A DNA stretch of 64,000 nucleotides from Azolla pinnata (Eukaryota; Streptophyta; Polypodiopsida; Salviniales; Salviniaceae). Below the pieces are notes generated by a model that did no database searches, was not told the DNA's origin, and saw nothing but the letters and a program-made list of their open reading frames with translations. The DNA is taken from the NCBI GenBank assembly GCA_037176905.1, contig JBBBWG010002670.1, forward strand, positions 1 through 64,000, in the 5' to 3' direction. The position numbers and the translations under genes are program-made. Positions 48,001 to 60,089 of the stretch are shown here, in pieces (the first letter of the stretch is position 1; each line of letters starts with the position of its first letter).

Positions 48001-51000
48001 GGAAGCGTGTTGATTTGAATGGTGATGCCAATGCTGAAGATGATGATGGTGAAAATGATGGAGAAATTATGGCTGCCCTTCAGGTGAAGTGTGCAACAAT
48101 TCATCAAATTGTGCATGTGAAAGGGATATCTAAACCTGTATATCTAGGTCACTTTATATTCTAGAAGTCCAGGTTTCTATGAATCAATAGTCATGGTTAA
48201 CAATGTGGTTTTAATTGCGCATGGCTGTTATAAAAGGGGTCATATTTGTATAGGTATCACTGAATTTCACCAAGCATGTACATGTCAAACACTTGGGTTT
48301 ATCTGTAATGAAATCTTGGTTTTCATTTGTAGACTGTGAATGGGGAAACTATGACAAATGATGATGTACTCGGAGATGCCATTCCAGACATGCAGCAACT
48401 TGAGATGCAGAAGATGTGTTTTTATGGTTTACATATCAATCCGGTATGGGTAAAAGTGAACTATTGTTTGAATGATAAAAATTTCCTGACTTTGAAATTG
48501 AAATGGTGTAGCTGCTCAAATCATAATATGTTAGTCAGTAGACGCAATCAATAGGATTGTCTAAAATACAGCTTAAAGATTTATTTCATGTTCCTGGCGA
48601 GCATACTGATTTGTCTAACTTACATACTTTGTTTGTAGCATATATTTGTAGAATCTATGTGCTTGATTCCTGCAGCCGACACCATTGCTTGCTTTTTACT
48701 TATGGGTGTTTTAGGTTCAGTCTGGGATACTTTCTAACTCTAATTTACTCAGTGTCATGGTGTCTCGCATTGGTGGAGGATTTGTAGAACTCTGTTTTGC
48801 CATTTTTCTTTAGATAGACGCATAAGAATCAATGAATATTCTTTCAATTGTTGACACTGGCTTTGTATATCATATGCTTTATGCTTCCTTAAAATTAGGC
48901 TATGTGGAAAATTTGTATAATTTTGTACAAATTACATACGCACATGCTATTTTATATAAAAAAGGAGGCATCATACTGAGTGGGTCAAACTTATCTTTGG
49001 GTCCATTTTCTTTATTAAATTGTTATTTTTACCTTTGACTTGAATGGGGTTGCATGTTACATAAATCAAGATGAGGTCACACTTGTTTTATTGACAATTT
49101 AACAGATCGTTAGAGTCTTTCTGGGGACGCTTTGATATAAATATCGTATCTCGTACTTTTCTGAGTAGTTGAAGCTGTATCAGTTTCTATGATTCTTTTC
49201 TTTAGGCTTTTAATTTGATATTCGTATCATGGATAAGATAATGGTTGCAGTTCTGGTTTGATAGTTCATCTTGGTCTTTTGCAGATGTTAAAGTACTCTT
49301 TCTAATTAGCATTTTAGGCAGGTCAAGCTCAATTCAAACCTTTTATGTGGATTCTATTTAATTGATGCTGGAACATAATGTTATCATTTTTATGACGTAG
49401 GCAGCCTCCAAGCCATGGATCCTATCAGTTTCCTGGATCACAGCCTGTATCTCTTAGCAGGTATTAAACATATTTCACACCGTAATGTGAATGTGATTAA
49501 GAATGTTGAGTGATTCTCATTATCCTGAATGCTGCTCCTGGTCTGCTTGATCACTTGTGTTTCCTTCCTGGTGGTTTTACAGTATAAATCTTCAATTGCT
49601 GAGGCAAAGATACTACTATGCCACATGGAAAGCAGATGGTACACGCTACATGATGTTCATTACTCGTGAAGGTTGCTACCTTATAGATAGAAAGTTCCAT
49701 TTTCGGAGGGTTCAAATGCGATTTCCGATTAAGGTATATACATGCTAATCATTATAATTCATATTTCTTATATTATATTGTTCTGCACCTAATTGAATCC
49801 GTTATTTTATATGCATATGCTGTTCCAAAAGAATAATCTTTCCGAGACACACCATATGACACTATTGGATGGTGAGATGGTCATTGATGTGGTTCCTGAA
49901 ACGCAACAGAGAACAAGAAGATATCTTATATATGACATTATGATGCTGAATCAAGAATCTCTCGTGCAGGTATATGTTATTCTCTGTACACCATCATTGT
50001 ATTCTGGTATATGCATGTAGATTTTTAGAGACTCAAGTCTACTTGTGTTCGGTTCTGTAGTTTGAGTTCGCCTAATTGCTGTCTAATTGTTCTTATTCAT
50101 GCATAACCTGATATATAAGCTTGGATTTGACAACCTTACTGTCACTGCATGTAGAAACTGGCCATGGAAGTGGTCAGCAATTGGTGTATGTTTCCAAGAA
50201 TGTCTGTTGTATAGTGTTGTGAAAACAAAGTGATAACACAACTCAATTGGCCTGTCTTGCAAAATATATATTCTGCACATCTTCTCAAAACAGCTGTATA
50301 TGCGCGTTATGTCTCCCTTCCTTAAAACTGTTCCAGATTTTATATCATCACCAGGAAAAATTTAGACAAGTCTGCGATAGGGCTGTTACTGAACATTAGA
50401 ATTTGGAAAGTGGAGATATGAACATCCAATTTTATCCCTTGTAATTGTATGATAAGTTACGAGCGAAAGTTGAAACTGCCATTGAAACTCGTGTTGTCAA
50501 AAAATGGACTGTATATTTCCATTTTGAAAGAAAGTGACCGCATAAATCTATTGGTTCTTGGACTTCATGTTTATTGATATCTTATTGTTGATAATCAGCA
50601 CCCTTTCCATGAAAGATGGAAAAGGATAAAAACAGATGTTGTCGACCCGCGTGTTCAAGATGTATGCACCAATTCTTGGTACTGTTATGACATGGAACCT
50701 TTTAAGGTTAGCTTTCGGCATGCTTTTCTTTTATCTAGCATGATCAGTGTGTGCATATCACATGTGTGAGCGTCTTATGCCAGGTTAGAAGAAAAGACTT
50801 TTGGATGCTGCCCACTACTGAAAAGCTTCTTCACAAATTTATAAAAACATTATCACACGAAGCCGATGGTCTTATTTTTCAGGTAATCTGAGTATGTTTT
50901 CTAGATCCGGTCTCTACATAAAAAGATAAGAAATCAAAGAGTTGATAATATGGTTCAGAAGTATTTTGTAAATTCAGAACTGGGAAGCATATTTGGATTT

Positions 51001-52275
51001 GCTTGCACTCTGCTGTACAAAGTTGATTTGCTAGAGACTGAAACCACATAAGGAGAAAAAGAAATTAAAGAGCTCATAATATAATACAGGAGTGTTTGAA
51101 CCGGAAGCATTTGTGCATTTGATAACATTGCACAATACAAAGGTGATGATTTTGTTACATCCAAGATTTGTGAACGTTATCTTTATTCTGAGTATGTGCT
51201 TCCTAGGTGGCGACTGTTTGCAAGACTTTTTATGTTACCTTTAGGTTATTCTCCTTCAAAATTTATTAGTAACAACATCTATTAGTGCCGCCCTTCATGC
51301 AACAAGAGTATCACCCACATACGAGAAAAACATAAAAGGACAGGACACATAACATGACTTTGGCTGAGGTTCAGCTAATGACATATAATGAATCAATAGG
51401 AACCAGCGAGTGTAATAACCTAGCTGTTATGACAGGGCTGGGATGATCCATACCTTGCCCGTACAAATGAATCACTTCTGAAATGGAAGTATGCCCATAT
51501 GAACTCTGTGGACTTCAAATTCCAGGTATGTCTCTTATTCTATCGATTTTTGATGTTAAAGCTTGCCCACAAGAACGGAATAATGTCATTTTGTGCACAT
51601 TGTTTTTCGTAGGTTTCACCTGATGGGACCTCTCAGCTGTTCCTTATTGACCGGAATAAGCAGTGGCCTTTAGAAGGGGCATCGGTGGTTTTTCCAAGTA
51701 AATATTCTCTTGAATCCTGAAGTTTCCTGCATTGACCCAAATGTTAATTTGGATTACTAGACATAAAATTGCTCAAATAGCAGCAGATGTAATGGCATTT
51801 GGGAAAAGGGAAATCTTAGGGTCATGTGGGAATATAAAAGGAGTGTTAAGGGCTATTTCATATGGATTGTTTCTTTCTCTGATGGATAATATCAACTTGA
51901 GATTTGAGAAGATCACAAACTTCTTTGCTCTATCAGATGGGGAAGATCCCAACGATTATTCAGGAAAGATAATCGAATGCTGCTGGCTCCCTGAAGAAAA
52001 GAAGTGGGAGTACATGCGGGTTCGAACCGATAAGGAGACCCCAAACGCTGTCAGAACCTACCGGAAGGTCAGTTGTGACGAATGCTAAATCTTGAGACTA
52101 ATAATGGTTTGAACGCCAATGATGATACTTATTAGATGTGTAGGTGATGGAGAGCATTAATGACAACATTACAGAGGAGATTTTGCTCAATGAGATAAAT
52201 GAGATATTGACTCTTCCGATGTACAAGGAGAGGATTCTTCAAGAGCAACGGAAGATGGGGCAAAGGAAGGAATGA
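45020..52275 (+). CDS. Bifunctional mRNA capping enzyme (RNA 5'-triphosphatase / guanylyltransferase)
   Basis: Nuclear enzyme that removes the gamma-phosphate of nascent mRNA and adds GMP. Seventeen exons: 45020-45094, 45442-45574, 46307-46458, 46535-46618, 46697-46759, 46844-46984, 47877-48083, 48333-48443, 49405-49460, 49583-49733, 49832-49969, 50599-50706, 50784-50882, 51436-51525, 51613-51697, 51937-52067, 52144-52275. Phases close to 651 residues. The N-terminal cysteine-phosphatase-type triphosphatase has the P-loop VHCTHGFNRTGYM (exon 6). A linker rich in Asp/Glu (exon 7) leads to the guanylyltransferase with nucleophilic Lys in TWKADGTRYMMF (motif I, exon 10), LLDGEMVID (motif III) and EADGLIFQ (motif IV), then RRKDFWMLP and the OB-fold segment ending KERILQEQRKMGQRKE. 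Order and length match plant capping enzymes; both active sites look intact. Confidence 0.96.
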
Positions 52276-53214
52276 GGAGTATATACAGCTGTGGGGTTGT
52301 GGCCTCCGAAAAAGTGGGGAAGTTCCAAACAAACAGCCGTTGGGTCAACCTCTCAGAGGTTGTACATGTACATGTGTTAAAAGAGCTCTTTACTGTGATG
52401 AATGGGCTTGTAAGCACCAGAAATGCACATGCTCTGTTTCGAGGTTGTGCTCTGTCATATCGGTTATACATGCTCGCATTCCATGAAAAGCTGAGAAAAG
52501 GATATGGCGCATGGTGGGCTGAATGTGTGTAATCTCACTCTATAGTGAACCACAGCACTATGACTGCACACAACAGAATTCTTTGTTTGGCTAAAAAGGT
52601 GTAGCATAGAGGCATATGGAAGTCTCCTTTTTCCTTTGCTATGAATTCTGGTATAGAGTTTTCTCCCCCGAGGCAAAAGCTCGTATTGGTGCATACACTG
52701 TTCCTACTACATACTAACATGCATGGGTGCATGCATGCCATCTATCACAGGGGTTCTCAAATGATCTGCTCGTGTGTATATATACATATTCATTGATATT
52801 TGACATGAACTCATCACCGATGGCCAAGAGGAGGTTCTATGCAATCTGTCTATAAATGGTGTATCTTTTGTATTATCCAGTATGCAAAGTTGCAGCTTGT
52901 TTAATGCTGTACTCCCTAGATATTTGATTTTATATTGACAACTTGGCTGCACTGTGGCTGCGGTTGAGTGGAGAGTTTTCTTTTCTCCCCCAGTAACATT
53001 GGATTCATGATTTTGCTTCCATGGAAATGTGTGTTGGGTTTTGTTCACCTTATCATTTGCTTTGTTTCCTTTGTCAAGATGCCTCGGATTATTTGGAAAC
53101 TTTTCTGTTTATATGTCACCATTTCCCATGCTCTTAAACATCAAACTGCGATGCAGTTTCAGTGTAGGGGTTTTAGGAACCTGCGACGGAGAAGGAAACC
53201 CTGAATAAACCGTT
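52276..53214. other. 3' UTR and intergenic sequence
   Basis: Follows the capping enzyme stop codon; unique sequence that likely holds its 3' UTR. No other feature recognised. Confidence 0.5.
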
Positions 53215-53950
53215 TGCGTTTCAGAAACTGAGAGAGCCATGGTTTATGTGAGCTGGTATCTCAATCTATGCAGACAATGAGTATTTCTAGTGATTTAGCT
53301 TCTCAGAAACTGAGACAACCATGGTTTATGTGAGCTGGTATCTCAATCTATGCAGACAAAGAGTATTTCTAGTGATTTAGCTTCTCAGAAACTGAGACAA
53401 CCATGGTTTATTTAAGCTGAATATCTCAATCAATCTATGCAGACACAGTATTTCTAGCGATTTAGCTTCTCAGAAACTGAGAGAACCATGGTTTATTTAA
53501 GCTGGTATCTCAATCAATCTATGCTAGTGATTTTGCTTTTCAGAAACTGAGAGAACCATGGTTTATTTAAGCTGGTATCTCAGTCAATCTATGCAGACAA
53601 GAGTATTTCTAGTGATTTTGCTTTTCAGAAACTGAGAGAACCATGGTTTATGTAAGCTGGTATCTCAATCAATCTATGCAGACAAGAGTATTTCTAGTGA
53701 TTTTGCTCATCAGAAACTGAGAGAACCATGGTTTATTTAAGCTGATATCTCCATCAATCTATGCAGACACAGTATTTCTAGTGATTTGCTTCTCAGAAAC
53801 GGAGGGAACCATGGTTTGGTATCGCAATCTATGCAAAGTGTTTCTAGTGATTTTGCTTCTCAGAAACTGATGGTTGATTTAAGCTGGCATCTCAATCTAT
53901 ATGCACAGTATTTCTAGTCGTTTTGCTTCTCAGAAACTGAGAGAATCATG
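53215..53950. repeat. ~85-bp minisatellite between capping enzyme and P450 genes
   Basis: About ten head-to-tail copies, each with CAGAAACTGAGAGAACCATG, GTTTATTTAAGCTGGTATCT, CAATCAATCTATGCAGACA and GTATTTCTAGTGATTTTGCT. Period 68-87 bp because of short internal deletions; copies at the right end are the most worn. Confidence 0.95.
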
Positions 53951-54662
53951 GTATAAGCTGGTGTCTCGATCGATGCAGGGGGAATTTCTAGTTCTTCCCC
54001 CCCTGGGATTTTGCTTTTCTAGTTCGAAGTTTTTGCAACCAGCAGGTTTGGGATTGTCTTGTCTGAGCAGCATGAGATTGTGAGCCACACGAGATTTGAT
54101 TGATGTATATACCTACTTGCTTCGCACATGCTGTGCAACTGGTTGTCTGCAGACAGATGAAGGAGAGCTTGAGTTTTCTGGCTATGGAGAGATAAAATCC
54201 ATGCCTGTAACGGAGCAGTCTGTGTCTGTCTATGTCTTTCAGATGTGCATTCAATGGAGGGGGGAAAAGGCAAAGGACCGATTTCTTTCTGTCTCTGATT
54301 CGCATGATTTTGTTGATGCTTGCAGAAGCATGCCTCCCCTGCATTCTTTCACTACCATGGCTTTGCATGCTGCAAATCTCGCTTTCTTTTTTCTTTGCAG
54401 CTGCCATGGCCTGATTACACCCTGTGGTGGGATCCATCATCAGAGCTTCTCTTCCATTTTGCTGGGGAAAGACAAAGGAGCAACTTGTCGATGGAGGAGC
54501 TGCTGCAGCAGGTAGGCTAGCTCCTTCTTCTTTAATTCCATGGTCATCATCAAAGAACGGCATGGCGATCACAAGCTCCGTGTGCCCCATATCTGTAGAT
54601 CGGTTGTAGCATTGTAGCAGGTCCGTTTCTAGAGCAAGGCATTGATTGTAGCCCCTTCTCTG

Positions 54663-54699
<37 letters not shown>

Positions 54700-54801
54700 T
54701 TCTTCTTCTTCTTCTTCATCTTCATCATCTTCTTCTTCTATCGTCATATACAGGTGCCTTGAGAGTGGTTGATTTGGAGGTTTGGAAGCAGCCCTTGAAT
54801 C
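53951..54801. other. Promoter/leader region of the P450 gene
   Basis: Unique sequence then an ATC/TTC trinucleotide tract at about 54,665-54,740, which produces artefactual His/Leu- or Asp/Met-rich frames. Nothing else recognised. Confidence 0.5.
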
Positions 54802-57800
54802 ATGGTCGTCTTCTCCGATGCTCCATCCCCCCTGCATGCATTCCTCGGATTGGTTGTGGCAACTCTGCTCGCTTCCCTGCTACTCTACTCCTTCATCTCA
54901 TGCTCGAAGCTCAATGGGTTCTTGGGCTGGTCTGCCCTCATGAGCAAGAATGGTGGTTCAGGTCATGTGGAGAACCTTGATCAAGAAGCTGATGGGAAGA
55001 AGAAGAAGAATCATCATCGTCTTCCTCCCGGATCCTTTGGCTTGCCATGGATTGGAGAGACTCTTCAGTTTGCCCTCTTCAACAATTGCCCCATTGGCAC
55101 CCCTTCTCCTTTCCTCTGCTCCAGGCTACACAGGTTACCAAAGCAAAACCCTAATTCTCTCTCTGCCCATCCATGATTCATATCCATGATTCGAGCCCTA
55201 AAGATGTCTCCTTCCTTCTCCTGCATACGAGGGCAACTGCTCCTTCTTCTTGTGCTCAAAACATGTCAGTTCAGCTGTCCGCATGCATCTATGGAATCTG
55301 CATTCTTCTGCATGCTGGCGCCCACCTAACTAGTATGGAATCTGGTCATGCATTGGAATCTGTTGACTGCATCTGTGAGATTGATTGTTGCTCTTTGATC
55401 AAGCATCCTATGAATGCATGCCTGCATGCCTGCAAGCATGTGTGCGTGTGTATGCACACAATGCATGCACGAGCTCGTGTGCCCAGGCTGAAAAAAGCTT
55501 CCTGGCTATGGCGGATCCGGTGCAGGTATGGGCCCGTGTTGAAGACGCACTTGATGGGTCGAAGGACGGTGGTATCAATGGATCCCAGCCTGAACAAGTT
55601 CCTGCTCTCCAACGAGGAGAAGCTCGTCCACGTCTACTTCCCCAGATTCATCACCAAGATTGTGGGGCCGGTGGTGACAGTGCACGGAGCTCGCCATAAG
55701 CGCATCCGAGAGATTGCAGTCCCGAAGCTTGGACCTGCAGCGATCCAACAGCAGCATTTGCTGCCCATCCAAGAGCTTGCCCTCTCCATCCTTGGCTCCT
55801 GGGCTCCCCATGGAAAGCCCCATTCCGACATCGATGTCCAACATCAAGCCAAGAAGGTTTCTTTGTTTCCTGATCCCTTTCTTCTGAATCTGTTCTATTT
55901 GCTTCTTGTATTCGGGGATGGTATAGCTGCACACTTCCCTTTCCACCTCCTTTTCTGGTTTGATTTTTGTTCCTGTGTTGAGGGTAACAAAAAGAAAGGA
56001 AAGAACACGCCTAGAAGTGCCCGAAAACATCGTTCGTTTCAGAAATTCACATGCCCAAAACTTGGTCCATTTGATGTTTAGGCACAGGAATGCTCCATTC
56101 CTCTTCCTTCTTCTGCATTTGTATTTTAGACCCTGCTTTCTTTTTATCCAGGCCTAACTTTCATAATGTTGTCAACTGCTTTTTTGGCATATGCTTATTA
56201 ACCTGTTCCATTAATCACCACCAAATTACCCGCTTGTTAATGTAATCCATTTACGACTAATATGATTTCGAATGTCATCATTTCTAATCCGCTTCAGTAT
56301 TATAATCTATTAATCAATTCCTCCACCTTGCCAAAATTTGATTTAATTTAAGTAACAAATATTGATTAATCCGTGTTCTATGACTAGAGCATCAATATTC
56401 ATTTTGATTATAACTTTAGTGGGCGTATTGTAAACTTTTTTTGGGCATTTGTTTTGTCATTCTCCCTGTGTTCATAAATGTGCGATCTCATCTAACTTAT
56501 TGTTGTGTTTTGCCTCTTTGGTTTTGTGGGGCATATTCTTTCTACAATGTCCCCCAACACTGTGGTTTTGTTCCCCCATCTGATTCCTGCTGTGGTTTTC
56601 CTTTTCATCGGCCATCCATACAGTTCTAACTCTTGCCTTGGTTGTGCTTCTTCTCATTTTAACATAGTTCGTTTTCCAACACATGGTGATGCAACTCATT
56701 AGTCTAGAAGATACACATCCCATGATGAAGGAGTTAATGGAGGATTACAGCTTCCTTATGACGGGATACTCTGCGGTTCCACTTGATTTTCCAGGAACCA
56801 CTTACCACAACGTTCTCAAGGTAACAAGCTATATGCATAAGTTGAAACTTATATTGGAGTTTGTGTGGTTTTATCGTATAAGAGATCTACAGGGTCTAAA
56901 GTCAGTTTAAGTAGGTGTAGGATGTGGTAATGAATGTAGACTTAATGCTCAAGACTGCAACTTGTTGATCAAAACCGTTTTTGGATAGGCTCGAGCAAGG
57001 ATCATTCATATCTTCTGGGAAATATTGCAAGAGCGAAGGAGCCGAATCGGATCATCCACACCAGATTTCTTGGGTACACTGATCGAAGCAGTTGATGAAT
57101 ATGGGAAATCTCTAAATGATGAGGACATTGTGGAGCTCTTGTTCTTTTTCGTCTTGGGTAGTTTTGAAACCACAACCGTCTTCCTCACGAATGTACTCAA
57201 ATTCCTCTCAGAGAGCCCACATGTCGTCGATGAACTTCGAGTGGGAAATTTATCTTCATACTCTATATGCATCTATCACTATCAATGCATGCATGTACAC
57301 ATGTTTGTATGATGCAGTGTTTTATTTGGTATGTCATGCATGCATTGGCATGTACTTACATATTCTGTGATGTTGAAGTATATGCACATATCCATGCGTA
57401 TATATGCATGGTTGAATGGATAAATGCATGTATGCTTTGCTTTCTGATGTTCTCCAGACATTCATGCATGTTGTATACATTTGTGCATGTGTGCGTGGCA
57501 TGTAAAAGAATTACATTGGTTCCTTACATGTCTAGAAAGAACACCTCCAGATTCGTGAAGGCAAGAAAGAAGGTGAACATTTGACATGGGATGACTACAA
57601 GGAGATGCACTTTACTGACCTGGTAAGCGTATGATAGTCTCAACAAGATGCGTGATTTGCAGGCTTAAATAAATCTCTGTGCATTTGATCCATAGGTAAT
57701 GAAGGAAACATTGCGGATGGCAAGCATTGTGCACTATGTAACACGAGAAACGCTCCAAGATATTCCATTTGGAGGTAAAGCGTTGTAGAATCTTCTCCCT

Positions 57801-58455
57801 TGTTCTTGCTTAAACAGGAGGATGAACAAGCTGTGATGATCTGTTTCTAGATATGGTCATTCCAAAGGGGTGGATGGTGCTGCTTAATTTCTCGATGGTG
57901 CATCTTAACCCTAAGTACTACCCAGATCCCCTAAAGTTCAATCCATGGCGATGGAAGGTGACAAAAGAACGTCCAAGAGAACTCCATGTCTTAGATTTAT
58001 CTACATTTAGTTACATGGATGTGTGTGTGTGTGTGTGTTCCCAAACTAGGGCACATTGTTTGTCAACACATAGTGTTGTTATATCAATCTTGCTTATTGC
58101 TTTCAGGATGCCGACAATAACAACACTCAGTTCCTAATGCCTTTCGGTGGCGGAATTCGAAGCTGCCTTGGTTCAGTGCTGGCCAAATTCGTAGCTTCGA
58201 CATTCTTGCATTACTTTGTTACCCTTTACGAGTTAAGTGATGGAAGCAGACACTGTTTTCTTTTAAACCTCTTTTTGTTTCCAAGACATGGAACACGCAG
58301 TTTGTATCCAAGCTCTCACATCCCCTCATTTTCTCGAACACTATTGCAGGTGGGAACGGATTGGCAACAAAAGCAAACATGCCGATGTGGTGTCTGGACT
58401 CTCATTCCCAACAATAAAGAATGGCCTACGGATCCGGGTCGAACCCAGACCTTAG
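54802..58455 (+). CDS. Cytochrome P450, CYP85 clan
   Basis: Heme-thiolate monooxygenase of the clan that oxidises brassinosteroids, abscisic acid, gibberellin precursors and triterpenoids; the substrate cannot be told here. Nine exons: 54802-55133, 55526-55856, 56668-56820, 56989-57240, 57536-57622, 57696-57774, 57851-57957, 58107-58231, 58350-58455; 523 residues in phase. Features in order: N-terminal membrane anchor (about residues 12-33), proline hinge LPPGSFGLPWIGETLQF, PLDFPGTTYHNVLKARAR (clan-typical), I-helix FFVLGSFETTTVF, K-helix KETLR (ExxR), FNPWRW (PERF equivalent) and heme loop PFGGGIRSCLG with the ligand Cys. The I-helix oxygen-binding motif has Ser where the second Gly of A/G-G-x-E-T-T is usual. 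Closest in style to CYP716/CYP707/CYP720-type families. Confidence 0.93.
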
Positions 58456-60089
58456 AACGAACAATACAACATCCTATACAAAGTAATTCTTTTGCTTGCC
58501 AAAGAATTCCATCATTTCTTACACATAACAATTCAGTTCGGCACTGCTGCATGTTTTTCTCTTCTTTGAGCTTATGCTGACAAGCAATTGTTCATACTAG
58601 TTGACAGCCCAAATACAGTGCTTGACACCCAGGTTGAGATTGTGAAACTTAACCAAAATGCTGACCTTTGCAACTCAGTTGATCGATTTAACTGTTTTTA
58701 GTCTAATTCAATGAGCGCGACACTTATGATAACTTAGTCGAACTTGATGTTTGTGATGATATTATGATAACATAGTGGAACTAGAGATTATGATGGGTCG
58801 TGGTTATTGTTTTAGTTAAGCTAAGTGATAGTGACAGTTGCAGTTGTATCTGTTTTTGAAGAGACATTGCAATAGATTATTTTATGGATTTGTGTTTGGA
58901 AGCCTTGGTGTAAACTTCTTGACCTTACTACCAATAAGAGGATTCCCATTTGCAAGAGATTTAAGTGTTGAGGTACTGTGGGCCCTTACAGCGCAACCTT
59001 AACCCCCAAATGTTGTCTTTTGTCATCTTTCCTAAGTGTTAATCCTAAGTCTGAAAAGTAGTGATAATGCCTTTTTGAAGGAAGCCTTGGACATGCAGTG
59101 CTGAAAGCCTAGTTAATTAAATGCCTCCAACCTCTTGTGATGAAAATGTAAACGCAGTTTGTGCAAGGCTCAAGCATGGATTGATTTAATTATAATTATA
59201 TGATCGACAATGTGCTTTGCATGATGAAGCGCGCTTGAAAAGTTTAGCCTGTAGTCTGCTAGCTAACCTGGAAATTCCCACTCAAAAAGAGGTTTCGATC
59301 GATCGAAGGGAAGTCTGATCTAAGGGATGCTTAATTTGTGGGTTATTAGAGCTTGATCTAAGTGATGTTTAGACCTTGATCTGTATCTTGTATGGTCAGT
59401 GCATTTGCTAGAATATCCAATCTATGGCTATACATGCTATTGATGATCCTCTCCCTCTTACATTACTACTCTTTTCCCAGAAATCCTTTTCCCATCCTGA
59501 TGCATCGCACAACACTCTTTACCCTGCCCATGCTTATGACACTTCTGGGACTACTGCATTTGACTGCACAAATGATGATTTGAAACATATAGAAACCGTT
59601 TCCATCCACGATCACACGTCACTGTGAAAATTACTACCACATAATGACTAAAAGCAAATCAGCACATTTATTCCACCAAATTGTTGGCTGTCTGACTTGT
59701 AGAAAATAATGGACTGTTCTTTTGATCGGAAGATTGAAACAACCTTAGGTGTTCTCACAGATAAAACAGTTCTGAACAAGGCCAAACATCTTTTAGCTGT
59801 CTCCAGATCATCTTGCAGGTCACTTCTTCTACCACGCTATTGCTAACATTTCACAAATTATCAATGTAACAAATGATGTATATATCCTGGAATAGTTTCA
59901 ATAAGGTTTAGCTCTGGTACATAAAAATGCCCAAGACTTCTTGTTCTTCAACGCTAGATGCCTTTGGGTTTTTGGTAATGTTAACGGTTTAGGGCTCCTG
60001 ATGTAGCTTTTGCTTCGACGTTCAACCCCCATTCCCTGTTAATATTCGTACTTCGTTGATAGTGACAGGAAGTAAAGTGATGCTATCGG
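58456..60089. other. Intergenic region between convergent genes
   Basis: Tail-to-tail space between the P450 (+) and the PPPDE gene (-). Unique AT-rich DNA; no gene or repeat supported. Confidence 0.6.
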
